NCBI GenBank assembly: GCA_002327885.1
Contig: DCUS01000117.1
Coordinates: 1 to 32,503, forward strand
Length of the DNA stretch: 32,503 bases
Origin: Syntrophaceae bacterium UBA2208
Lineage (GTDB): Bacteria > Desulfobacterota > BSN033 > UBA1163
Reading direction: 5' to 3'
This document shows positions 16,486 through 24,102 of the stretch, piece by piece. A program made the position numbers and the translations under genes. The stretch's first letter is position 1; every line of letters begins with the position of its first letter. The notes under the pieces were generated by a model, which saw nothing but the letters and a program-made list of their open reading frames with translations, did not search any database and was not told where the DNA came from.

Positions 16486-16929
16486 TCACTTCCCCTTTTC
16501 CAGCTTGGTTAAGCAAGGAACACAATATTTCGCTACCGGTCGAACCTCGAGTCGTCTTAAACTGATCGGCCCCCCGCATTCCTCACAGATACCGTACGTT
16601 CCGTTCTCTATATGGTCTAACGCTTCATCGACCTCTTGGAGCCTCGTTCGCTCATTTTCATTCAGGCTGAGTAAGATTTGTTTGTTATAAATATTGGCGG
16701 CCTCATCGCCAATGTCCTGGATGCCATCCTGCCCCATCTCCTTTGAGGATTCGACGATCTGCTTCACCTCACCGACGATCTGCTCGCGTTCTTTGAGAAG
16801 GATTTTTTTGAATTTTGCAATGGTTTTTTTATCCAGATCTTTTTTCTGATCGGCTGGTCTTTTCACCGGTTCTTTCCCCTGAAGCTTCCTTTTTTTCTTC
16901 ATCTTTTTCGGCAGCGGTTTCTTAACCAA
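16486..16929 (-). CDS. DksA/TraR-type C4 zinc-finger protein
   Basis: DksA-type proteins bind the RNA polymerase secondary channel and tune promoters with ppGpp. The protein has a basic lysine-rich N-terminus, a helical hairpin region (LLKEREQIVGEVKQIVESS), the family pattern GDEAAN...LLSLNENERTRLQEVDEAL, and a zinc finger with cysteines 115, 118, 136 and 139 (CEECGG...CVPC). I chose a TTG start at 16929 because GGAGG lies 5 bases upstream; it overlaps the rsfS stop codon and gives 147 residues. An ATG at 16989 would add 20 residues inside rsfS with no supporting signal. The tight overlap implies translational coupling to rsfS. Confidence 0.9.
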   Translation of the reverse strand: MVKKPLPKKMKKKRKLQGKEPVKRPADQKKDLDKKTIAKFKKILLKEREQIVGEVKQIVESSKEMGQDGIQDIGDEAANIYNKQILLSLNENERTRLQEVDEALDHIENGTYGICEECGGPISLRRLEVRPVAKYCVPCLTKLEKGK

Positions 16930-17287
16930 TACTTCCTCCTTCTTGAAAATCAATTCTGGGGGCGTCGATCCAAAGCCCTTCCAGATCATAAAATTTTCTT
17001 ACAGCTTCCAGGAAGATATGGACCACCACCTCTCCGTAATCCAACAAAATCCATCTGCCCCTGGTCATTCCTTCCTGTCCAAGGGGCCGAATCCCATTCT
17101 TTTTCAGGTTTTCGACAATCGCCTGGGCAATGGCCTGGACCTGGCGATCGGACTTGCCACTGCAGAGGAGAAAGTAGTCAGTAAAGGAAGTCGTCCCCTT
17201 TAACTCCAAAAGAACCGGGTCCAAAGCCTTCTTCTCAATCGCTACTTTCAGGCAGAGCAGGGATTTTGTTTTTGAATCGGCGACCAT
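16922..17287 (-). CDS. rsfS: Ribosome silencing factor RsfS
   Basis: RsfS binds ribosomal protein uL14 and blocks joining of the 30S and 50S subunits when nutrients run short. The 121-residue protein shows the family core LELKGTTSFTDYFLLCSGKSDRQVQAIAQAI and the end WILLDYGEVVVHIFLEAVRKFYDLEGLW. An AGGAGG ribosome binding site lies close to the ATG. It follows nadD, as in many bacteria, and its last codons overlap the start of the DksA-like gene, so a ribosome-hibernation factor and a putative ppGpp-linked regulator are made together. Confidence 0.96.
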   Translation of the reverse strand: MVADSKTKSLLCLKVAIEKKALDPVLLELKGTTSFTDYFLLCSGKSDRQVQAIAQAIVENLKKNGIRPLGQEGMTRGRWILLDYGEVVVHIFLEAVRKFYDLEGLWIDAPRIDFQEGGSIG

Positions 17288-17375
17288 ATCCTCCTGAGGA
17301 ATGATTTTGAGTGTAGCATTATAACAGAAAAATGTAAGATGACAAATAAAAAATAATGAATGAAGCCGTTTTTTT

Positions 17376-18065
17376 TCATGGACCCACCTGATAAAGGCGA
17401 TGTTTTTGAATATAACCCTCCACTTCGGCGGGGATCAAATACCTCACCGACGCCCCTTTTTGGATCAATTTCCGAATTTTTGTCGAAGAGATATCAAGAA
17501 ACGAGATTTCTTTAAAATAGAGGCGGTGGCCTGAAGTGTGAATCCAGGCTTTCTTTCGAGGGACATATCGAAAATGCGGAACCAAGCTTTTGGGAAGTTT
17601 TGGAAAGAAGGGGGCTTTCTGAAATCCCGATCGGGCCATCACAATAATGTGGCAGATAGAAAAGAGATTTTGAAACTCCTTCCAAGCCTCTATCTCCACA
17701 AAAGCATCCCTCCCAAGGATGAAGTAAGGGGTTTTTTGTTGGCTCCTTAAAAAATATCGGATGGTGTCAATAGAGTATGATTTTCCAGGCCTTAAGAGTT
17801 CAACGTCACTGGTGGAAAAGTGGGGATTGTTTGAGATCGCCAATCTCGCCATTTCAAGCCGATGCTTCGCCTCGATGATCTTTGTCGTCAATTTATGAGG
17901 TGGAATGGAGGAAGGGATAAAGAACACTTTTCCAAGCTGAAAGGCTTCTCGAATTTCTTCCGCTCCCCGCAGGTGCCCTTGGTGAATAGGGTTGAAGGTC
18001 CCCCCAAAGAGCCCAATCCTCTTCTCACTGCCCTCTTTCTTAATCTTTTTATCCTCCTTGATCAT
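17376..18065 (-). CDS. nadD: Nicotinate-nucleotide adenylyltransferase (NadD)
   Basis: NadD joins ATP and nicotinate mononucleotide to make deamido-NAD, a late step of NAD synthesis. The nucleotidyltransferase motif GLFGGTFNPIHQGH and the C-terminal ISSTKIRKLI signature are both present, and the length (about 229 residues) is normal. The start is uncertain. ATG 18065 and TTG 18074 both lack a ribosome binding site, while a good AAGGAGGA lies just inside the frame and points to an ATT codon about 8 bases further on. I list the ATG as the conservative choice. It follows an AT-rich repeat spacer behind proA and precedes rsfS by 88 bases. Confidence 0.94.
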   Translation of the reverse strand: MIKEDKKIKKEGSEKRIGLFGGTFNPIHQGHLRGAEEIREAFQLGKVFFIPSSIPPHKLTTKIIEAKHRLEMARLAISNNPHFSTSDVELLRPGKSYSIDTIRYFLRSQQKTPYFILGRDAFVEIEAWKEFQNLFSICHIIVMARSGFQKAPFFPKLPKSLVPHFRYVPRKKAWIHTSGHRLYFKEISFLDISSTKIRKLIQKGASVRYLIPAEVEGYIQKHRLYQVGP

Positions 18066-18074
18066 AAAGTTCAA

Positions 18075-18190
18075 CTGTCAAAATCCAAATGACAAATGAA
18101 ATCCAAATATCAAATGACAAAGTCGAATAAAATTTGGAATTTGAAATTGTTGATCATCATTTGAAATTTGAGCTTTGAAATGTGAAATTT
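18075..18190. repeat. AT-rich intergenic repeat related to 8021-8131
   Basis: The proA-nadD spacer contains CAAATGACAAATGAAAT, CAAATATCAAATGACAAAG, ATTTGGAATTTGAAATTG and TTTGAGCTTTGAAATG. Several words match the nrdD-glutaredoxin spacer with one or two changes. Both halves are loosely self-complementary, so the transcript could fold. No reading frame looks protein-like. Confidence 0.55.
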
Positions 18191-18194
18191 TCAT

Positions 18195-19463
18195 TTATCC
18201 TCGTATCTGTCCTTCTCCATAAACGATAAATTTAGTCGTTGTCAACTCCTCTAAACCCATGGGGCCAAAGGCATGGAGCTTGGAGGTGCTGATCCCGATC
18301 TCTGCACCGAGCCCCAGTTCATATCCGTCGTTGAATCTTGTCGAGGCATTGACCAGGACACAAGAAGAATGGACTTCTTTTAAAAACTTCTGCGCATTCT
18401 GATAATCAGAAGTGAGGATGGCTTCTGTATGAAGTGAACCATACCGCGCAATGTGTTCGATGGCTTCTTCGATTCCTTTCACGACCTTGATCGAGAGAAT
18501 GAGGTCCAAATATTCTTCGAACCAATCTTTCTCCCGGGCCCCCTTAATATGAGAGAGAATTTTTTTCGTCTGAGGACAGCCTCTCAGTTCCACGCCTTCC
18601 TTCTGAAGGGCCTTTCCGATCTTTGGAAGGAATCGGCCCGCCACTTTTTCATGAACGAGCAGGGTCTCCACGGCATTGCACACCCCGGGTCTCTGGACTT
18701 TCGCATTGAGGCAAACCCGTATCGCTATCTCCAGATCAGCGGTTTCGTCCACGAAGATGTGACAGACCCCTTTATAATGTTTGAGCACAGGAATCTTTGA
18801 GTGGCTTACCACGAATCGAAGCAGTGCCTCTCCTCCTCTTGGAATGATGAGGTCGATTTCCTCCTCCAACTGAAGCATCTCCCGAATCGCCTCCCGTTCG
18901 GTATAAGGAAAGATCTGGATGGCTTCTTGTGGAAGCCCTGTTTTAACAAGGATCTTTCGAAGAATCTCCCCGATGGCCTGATTGGAATGGAAGGCTTCTG
19001 ATCCTCCCTTTAGGATAACGCTGTTTCCGGATTTGAGGCAGAGGCCCGCCGCATCGGCTGTCACATTGGGTCTCGACTCGTAAATGATTCCGATGACTCC
19101 GAGGGGAATTCTCATCTTTCCCACCATCAAGCCATTTGGCCTTTTCCACATCTTGATGATTTCCCCCACTGGATCCGGAAGACGAGCCACTTCCCGAAGT
19201 CCTTCTGCCATCCCATGGATGATAGAGGGCGTCAATCTTAAACGATCCGTCAGGGCTGAAGAGAGTCGTAACTTTCTCCCTGCAGCAAGGTCTTTCTGAT
19301 TCTCTCTGATCAGCCATTCCGGTTGGCGATCGAGTTCATCTGACATCTCCATTAAAGCCTTATTCTTGATCGAGGAGGAGAGCTGGGCCAGTTGATGGGA
19401 GGCCCACTTCGCCTTTCTGGCCATCTCTCTCACTTCAGCGCTAAAGTCTTTTTTCTTTTTCAT
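18195..19463 (-). CDS. proA: Gamma-glutamyl phosphate reductase (ProA)
   Basis: ProA reduces gamma-glutamyl phosphate with NADPH to glutamate semialdehyde, the second step of proline synthesis. The 422-residue aldehyde-dehydrogenase-fold protein contains IPLGVIGIIYESRPNVT, the SGNSVILKGG cofactor segment and the catalytic cysteine C262 in QRPGVCNAVETLLVH. The C-terminal GLGAEIGISTSKLHAFGPMG is highly conserved in ProA. Its ATG overlaps the proB stop by four bases (ATGA), so the two proline enzymes are translationally coupled. Confidence 0.97.
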   Translation of the reverse strand: MKKKKDFSAEVREMARKAKWASHQLAQLSSSIKNKALMEMSDELDRQPEWLIRENQKDLAAGRKLRLSSALTDRLRLTPSIIHGMAEGLREVARLPDPVGEIIKMWKRPNGLMVGKMRIPLGVIGIIYESRPNVTADAAGLCLKSGNSVILKGGSEAFHSNQAIGEILRKILVKTGLPQEAIQIFPYTEREAIREMLQLEEEIDLIIPRGGEALLRFVVSHSKIPVLKHYKGVCHIFVDETADLEIAIRVCLNAKVQRPGVCNAVETLLVHEKVAGRFLPKIGKALQKEGVELRGCPQTKKILSHIKGAREKDWFEEYLDLILSIKVVKGIEEAIEHIARYGSLHTEAILTSDYQNAQKFLKEVHSSCVLVNASTRFNDGYELGLGAEIGISTSKLHAFGPMGLEELTTTKFIVYGEGQIRG

Positions 19464-20596
19464 AAAACGACCAAGTCATCCCGGTGAATCACTTCGTCAG
19501 AATACTTATAGCTCAAAACGGGTTCAATTTGATCGCTTCGAAGGCCTTTGATCTTTTCAAGTTCCGTAGCGCTGTAATTGACCAACCCCCTGGCGAACTC
19601 TTTTTCACGGGGTCCCAGACAGGTGACCAAATCACCTCGCTGAAAGCTCCCCCTGACTTTCACGATGCCGGATGGGAGTAAACTCTTTCCTTTCTGGACG
19701 ATGGCTTTCTTCGCTCCCTCATCTACGATGACGTCTCCCTTCGGTTTTGGATTGAAAGCGATCCAATGTTTCCGACTGCTCAAGGTTTCTCCTTTCGAAA
19801 GGATCAACGTCCCGATCTCCTTTCCCTTTAAAATCTGATGGAGGATTCCTTCTTTGGTTCCTCGTGCCACCACAATGGGAATGCCAAAGCGAGATGTCTT
19901 TTTGGCAGCCTGGATCTTACTGACCATTCCTCCCACACTCATTTCGCTTTTTGTCTCGCCGGCGATTCCGGCTGCCTCCTTATCAATATCCTCCACCAGA
20001 GAAATACATCGGGCATTTGGATTCACCCTGGGATCCGAGTCGCAAAGACCTTCAATGTCAGTCAAAATAATGAGAAGGTCCGCACCGATTAAGTTGGTGA
20101 TCAGGGCGGAGAGGTTGTCATTATCGCCAAATTTGATCTCGTCCACCGCCACGGTATCGTTCTCATTGATGATGGGAATGATCCCGAGTTCGAGAAGGGT
20201 CAGCAGGGTATTTCGGGCATTGAGAAACCTTCGCCGGTGGCTCAGATCATCATGGGTCAGAAGAACCTGGGCTACCATCTGTTGATACCGGGAGAAGTAG
20301 TTTTCATAGATGTTCATCAATCGAGTCTGACCCACCGCTGCGGCCGCCTGTTTCTGGGTGATGGCTTGTGGACGGGTCTTATAACCCAATTTCTCCATCC
20401 CGGCAGCGATGGCACCCGAGGAGACCAAAACGATCTCATAGCCCTGGCGCTTCAGATCCGAAATCTCTTTGGTCAATCGTGAGAAGACTTCATAATGGAG
20501 CCCTTTCTCGACGGAGGCCAAAATACTGGAGCCCACTTTCACCACGATTCTTTTTGCTTTTCCCAATATTTTTCTACGAATATCCTTATGGCTCAT
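19460..20596 (-). CDS. proB: Glutamate 5-kinase with PUA domain (ProB)
   Basis: ProB phosphorylates glutamate, the first and feedback-controlled step of proline synthesis. The 378-residue protein has the amino-acid-kinase domain (1-265: VVKVGSSILA, VSSGAIAAGM, INENDTVAVDEIKFGDND, GGMVSKIQAA) and a C-terminal PUA domain (about 285-370), as in E. coli. The ATG lies 11 bases inside the 3' end of obg, and the stop overlaps proA, so obg-proB-proA form a tightly coupled block. This obg-proB-proA order is common in Deltaproteobacteria and some other Gram-negatives. Confidence 0.97.
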   Translation of the reverse strand: MSHKDIRRKILGKAKRIVVKVGSSILASVEKGLHYEVFSRLTKEISDLKRQGYEIVLVSSGAIAAGMEKLGYKTRPQAITQKQAAAAVGQTRLMNIYENYFSRYQQMVAQVLLTHDDLSHRRRFLNARNTLLTLLELGIIPIINENDTVAVDEIKFGDNDNLSALITNLIGADLLIILTDIEGLCDSDPRVNPNARCISLVEDIDKEAAGIAGETKSEMSVGGMVSKIQAAKKTSRFGIPIVVARGTKEGILHQILKGKEIGTLILSKGETLSSRKHWIAFNPKPKGDVIVDEGAKKAIVQKGKSLLPSGIVKVRGSFQRGDLVTCLGPREKEFARGLVNYSATELEKIKGLRSDQIEPVLSYKYSDEVIHRDDLVVL

Positions 20597-21608
20597 GATC
20601 CTGATCCGAAATGAATTCGAGTCCCTGAGACACCCCCCCCATTAATTCTTCCACTCCTTCTCCTGTATGGCCCGAGATCAAATAAAGTCGAAATCCCATC
20701 CTCTCGAATTGATTTTCGACATCTTTCGCCCTTTCCTGCACCGATGGAAGATCAATTTTGTTAAGGGCCAGGAGTTGAGTTTTTTCTTGAAGCGGACGGG
20801 GGTAGGCCTTTAATTCATGGTTGAGGGCTTGAAAATCCTTGACCGCATCGCGAGAAGGGCCTTCTGAGATATCCAGAAGGTGAATAACAAGGCGTGTTCG
20901 TTCTATATGTCGAAGAAAAGTTAATCCAAGCCCGGCTCCTTTTGAGGCGCCTTCAATCAATCCAGGAATGTCAGCCACGACAAAAGGTCGACCATCTTCC
21001 CGGCTCACCACGCCCAGATGGGGAACCAGTGTCGTAAAAGGGTAGCCGGCAATCTTCGGCCTCGCTGACGATATTCTCGAGAGGAGAGTTGATTTCCCAA
21101 CATTGGGGTAACCGATGATCCCCACATCGGCGAGAAGCTTCAATTCAAACCGTAGGGTACGCTCCTGTCCTTCGTTGCCTTTTTCAGCATGGCGGGGAGC
21201 TCGAATCGTGGGTGTGGCAAAACGTGCATTGCCACGTCCTCCCCGACCCCCTTCTGCCACGATATATGTCTGCCCATCAAAGAGGAGGTCTTGAAGCACT
21301 TCCCCGGTTTGATCATCTCGAACAAGAGTCCCTGCCGGAATTCGAATGATCAGGTTCTCTCCACTCTTGCCGGTTTGGTCTTTTCCTTTGCCGTGATTTC
21401 CTCTTTGGGCACGGAATTGTTTTGGGAAGGTTAAATCGAGAAGGGTGGTCAATTGCGCATCGGCCTGAAGGATCACATCCCCACCTTTTCCTCCATCACC
21501 GCCATTCGGACCACCCCGGGGGATAAACCGCTCTCTCCGAAAGCTGACACATCCATTTCCGCCATCGCCTGCTTTCACATGGATTTTTGCTTCATCCACA
21601 AATTTCAT
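20586..21608 (-). CDS. obgE: Obg/CgtA GTPase
   Basis: Obg is an essential ribosome-associated GTPase for 50S subunit maturation and stress signalling. The 340-residue protein has the glycine-rich Obg fold (1-158: DGGNGCVSFRRERFIPRGGPNGGDGG) and a G domain with the P-loop GYPNVGKS (167-174 region), DIPGLIEGA (213-221) and NKID (283-286). The optional C-terminal OCT domain is absent. It follows rpmA by 44 bases, the order found in most bacteria. A run of eight G residues (20633-20640 on the plus strand as C) lies near its end and could be prone to slippage. Confidence 0.97.
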   Translation of the reverse strand: MKFVDEAKIHVKAGDGGNGCVSFRRERFIPRGGPNGGDGGKGGDVILQADAQLTTLLDLTFPKQFRAQRGNHGKGKDQTGKSGENLIIRIPAGTLVRDDQTGEVLQDLLFDGQTYIVAEGGRGGRGNARFATPTIRAPRHAEKGNEGQERTLRFELKLLADVGIIGYPNVGKSTLLSRISSARPKIAGYPFTTLVPHLGVVSREDGRPFVVADIPGLIEGASKGAGLGLTFLRHIERTRLVIHLLDISEGPSRDAVKDFQALNHELKAYPRPLQEKTQLLALNKIDLPSVQERAKDVENQFERMGFRLYLISGHTGEGVEELMGGVSQGLEFISDQDHEP

Positions 21609-21652
21609 TTTCGATCACAGGCCAAAGGGAGGGTCTCTGAACCGTATTGGCT

Positions 21653-21919
21653 TCAGAGTTCAACATTTTGGGGGGTGACACTCACCTGCTTTTTATCTTT
21701 CCCCTTCTTCCCAAACTTGACGACCCCATCAATCCTGGCAAAAAGGGTGTAATCCTTTCCTACTCCAACATTTTCTCCAGGGTGAATGCGAGTCCCCTTT
21801 TGACGGACCAAGATGTTCCCAGCCTGAACCCATTGCCCGCCGAATCGCTTGACGCCCAATCGCTGACCGGCGCTGTCTCTGCCATTCCGGGAACTTCCCC
21901 CGGCTTTCTTGTGTGCCAT
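21653..21919 (-). CDS. rpmA: 50S ribosomal protein bL27
   Basis: bL27 lies at the peptidyl-transferase centre of the large ribosomal subunit. The 88-residue protein begins MAHKKAGGSSRNGRDSAGQR, the hallmark N-terminus, and continues with GGQWVQAGNILVRQKGTRIHPGENVG. The start at 21919 has a GGAGG ribosome binding site; four more in-frame codons upstream are not part of the family. There is no N-terminal cleavage extension of the type seen in Firmicutes. It lies between rplU and obg. Confidence 0.98.
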   Translation of the reverse strand: MAHKKAGGSSRNGRDSAGQRLGVKRFGGQWVQAGNILVRQKGTRIHPGENVGVGKDYTLFARIDGVVKFGKKGKDKKQVSVTPQNVEL

Positions 21920-21942
21920 AATAACCTCCAAGTCCTAACATC

Positions 21943-22010
21943 GGAATACTGGAATGATGGAATGTCGGAACGATGGTTTAACCCATTATTCCACACTTCC
22001 AATATTCCAT
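21943..22010. repeat. Intergenic inverted repeat in the rplU-rpmA spacer, with a 20-mer shared with 23962-23981
   Basis: The left arm begins GGAATACTGGAATGATGGAA (21943-21962). The right arm, read on the other strand, is an imperfect match to it: ATGGAATATTGGAAG and then GGAATAATGGGTT. The left 20-mer occurs unchanged in the rng/radical-SAM spacer. In the transcript this would fold into a long imperfect hairpin between two ribosomal protein genes. Confidence 0.65.
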
Positions 22011-22012
22011 CT

Positions 22013-22327
22013 TCAGCCTAATGCAATATCATTCACTTTTAGATATGTATAGGTTTGTCGATGTCCTTTAAATCGGCGATAATTCTTTCTTTTTTTCATC
22101 TTATAGGTCAGGACTTTTTTCCCCTTCCCCTCCTGAACGATTTCCCCTTTGATGACGACATGGGTCAAAAGGGGGGTTCCAAATTGGACCTCCCCTTCTT
22201 CGGAAACCATCAAAACGTCTTTCAATTCAACCGGATCCCCTGTTTTCCCCTCTAACTTTTCAACCCGGATGAGATCTCCTTTTGAGACCCGATATTCCTT
22301 TCCACCGGTTTTCACCACAGCATACAT
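22013..22327 (-). CDS. rplU: 50S ribosomal protein bL21
   Basis: bL21 is a 23S rRNA-binding protein of the large subunit. The 104-residue sequence MYAVVKTGGKEYRVSKGDLIRVEKL, with the end KRRKNYRRFKGHRQTYTYLKV-like (KKRKNYRRFKGHRQ), is unmistakable. A GGAGGGG ribosome binding site precedes the ATG, and a good promoter lies about 30-60 bases upstream. It leads the rplU-rpmA-obg-proBA transcript. Confidence 0.98.
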   Translation of the reverse strand: MYAVVKTGGKEYRVSKGDLIRVEKLEGKTGDPVELKDVLMVSEEGEVQFGTPLLTHVVIKGEIVQEGKGKKVLTYKMKKRKNYRRFKGHRQTYTYLKVNDIALG

Positions 22328-22357
22328 CAGACCCCTCCAGAATAAAATAATTAACGA

Positions 22358-22386
22358 ATACTAATTGATTTTAGGTTTATTGTCAA
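22358..22386 (-). promoter_or_regulatory. sigma70-type promoter for rplU-rpmA-obg
   Basis: The minus strand reads TTGACA (22381-22386), 17 bases, then TAGTAT (22358-22363, 4 of 6 matches). It lies in the 108-base spacer between rng and rplU and would give a leader of about 24 bases. This lets the ribosomal protein block be transcribed independently of rng. Confidence 0.65.
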
Positions 22387-22435
22387 ATTCGGCTTTTCGG
22401 TTGCAATGACCTCTTGGGAACTTTTTATGAAACCA

Positions 22436-23929
22436 TCAAGTTTCGATAATATTGAATTGCTCTTGGTGGAATCCGGCCTTGCCTTTAATAATAATCTTTT
22501 TCCGAAGTTTTTTCTCTAATTCCTCCGCACCAACTCTTTCCTCCTCATAGAGAAGGTCGGCAATCTCCGGATTGACTTCAACGAGGATATTGTGGCCTCC
22601 CAATTCGGAGGCCGTTCTCTCGATTTCTCGAAAAATGTCATAACAGACCGTTGTCTTCGATTTAATCAACCCCGCCCCTTCACAATAGGGGCAAGCCTCC
22701 CCCAGGATCCTTGAAATATTTTCCCGGGTTCGCTTCCGGGTCATTTCCACCAGGCCCAGTTCTGAGATTTTGAAGATAGTTGTCTTCTGGCGATCTTTCT
22801 TCAAAGCCTCTTCCAGGGCTTGATACACCTTCTCTCGATCTCCCTCTCTTTCCATGTCAATAAAATCAATAATGATGATTCCCCCGATATTCCGCAATCT
22901 CAATTGATAGGCAATCTCCTTGGCTGCCTCGAGGTTGGTTTTAAGGATCGTATCGGCTAAGTTTCTTTTCCCCACGTACCTCCCTGTATTTACATCAATG
23001 GCCACCAGAGCTTCACTCATATCAATGACAATGGATCCTCCGGATTTGAGCCAAACTTTACCGCCCAGGATTTTATCAATCTCCATCTCAATTCCGTAAG
23101 CATCAAAGATGGGCTCTTTCTTCTCATAAAGGGTCATCTCATACTTTTGTTTCGGCATATAGGTGCTCATGAAGGAAAGAATATTCTCATATTCCTCTTT
23201 GGAGTCGATGATGATGCGGTTGACCTGAGGGGAAAGGATGTCCCGGATGACCCGGAGGACCATGGTCAGGTCATTGTGAATCAAAGAGGGGGCTGTTGAA
23301 TTTTCTTTCTTCTTCTGAATGTTATTCCAGAGATGGAAGAGGAATTCCATATCCGCTCTAATTTCATCGGGTTCCGCCCCTTCGCTGGCCGTCCGCACAA
23401 TGAAGCCGCCGATAGGAGGCTTCATGGACTGGACAACTTCTCTTAGCCTTTTCCGCTCTTTCTCGTCCTTGATCCTTCTCGAAACACCGATATGATCGAC
23501 TAAGGGCATATAAACAAGATATCTGCCGGGCAACGTGGTATGGGAGGTAATTCGAGTTCCTTTTGTGCCGAGAGGTTCTTTGGAAACCTGGACCAATATT
23601 TCCTGACCTTCTGAAAGAAGGTCTTCAATCTGCGAGGAAGGGCTGCTGAAATAGACGGGTATTTCTTCCCCTTGAAATCCCATCTCCTCATAATCTTCTA
23701 TTCCACCGTGAACGTCTGACACATAAAGGAAAGCGGCTTTTTCCAGCCCGATATCAACAAAGGCGGCCTGCATTCCTGGCAAAACCTTCACCACCTTCCC
23801 CTTATATATATTCCCCATGATCCCTCTGTCCTTGGTGCGTTCGATATAAAGCTCGGCAAGGACTCGGTCCTCCAGAAGGGCGACCCTTGACTCATGGTCC
23901 GTTACATTGATGATTAACTCATTGGCCAT
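22436..23929 (-). CDS. rng: Ribonuclease G/E family endoribonuclease (Rng)
   Basis: RNase G trims rRNA and degrades mRNA at AU-rich single-stranded sites. The 497-residue protein has an S1 RNA-binding region (about 36-120: GNIYKGKVVKVLPGMQAAFVDIG). It has the catalytic aspartates D312 (AIDVNTG) and D355 (IIDFIDM), and the CPYC zinc-link motif at 413-416. It lacks the long C-terminal degradosome scaffold of RNase E, so RNase G is the better name. The start at 23929 follows an AGGAGC ribosome binding site; further in-frame codons to 23992 read through repeat sequence. Rng next to rplU/rpmA and the radical-SAM/DUF2344 gene is a recurring neighbourhood. Confidence 0.95.
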   Translation of the reverse strand: MANELIINVTDHESRVALLEDRVLAELYIERTKDRGIMGNIYKGKVVKVLPGMQAAFVDIGLEKAAFLYVSDVHGGIEDYEEMGFQGEEIPVYFSSPSSQIEDLLSEGQEILVQVSKEPLGTKGTRITSHTTLPGRYLVYMPLVDHIGVSRRIKDEKERKRLREVVQSMKPPIGGFIVRTASEGAEPDEIRADMEFLFHLWNNIQKKKENSTAPSLIHNDLTMVLRVIRDILSPQVNRIIIDSKEEYENILSFMSTYMPKQKYEMTLYEKKEPIFDAYGIEMEIDKILGGKVWLKSGGSIVIDMSEALVAIDVNTGRYVGKRNLADTILKTNLEAAKEIAYQLRLRNIGGIIIIDFIDMEREGDREKVYQALEEALKKDRQKTTIFKISELGLVEMTRKRTRENISRILGEACPYCEGAGLIKSKTTVCYDIFREIERTASELGGHNILVEVNPEIADLLYEEERVGAEELEKKLRKKIIIKGKAGFHQEQFNIIET

Positions 23930-23961
23930 AACTTGCTCCTGAAAATTAGAGACCTTAGAAT

Positions 23962-24100
23962 GGAATACTGGAATGATGGAAAGATGGGGCATTTAAATCT
24001 TCAATGGTCAATAATCAATTCCCAATTCTCAATGACCATTGATTATTGACCATCGCCAATTGATCATTGAATCATTCGATATTCCATTTTCCCAAAATCC
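23962..24100. repeat. Nested inverted repeats in the rng/radical-SAM spacer
   Basis: The 173-base spacer is nearly filled with inverted repeats. The 20-mer GGAATACTGGAATGATGGAA (23962-23981) faces TTCCATT and ATTATTCC words at 24082-24112. Inside it, ATGGTCAATAATCAAT (24004-24019) and ATTGATTATTGACCAT (24038-24053) form a perfect 16-bp inverted repeat with an 18-base loop. No coding potential is seen. Confidence 0.75.
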
Positions 24101-24102
24101 CA

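Noticed and set aside
18075..18190. CRISPR array
   Set aside because: The words are short, variable and without regular spacers; no cas genes are nearby.
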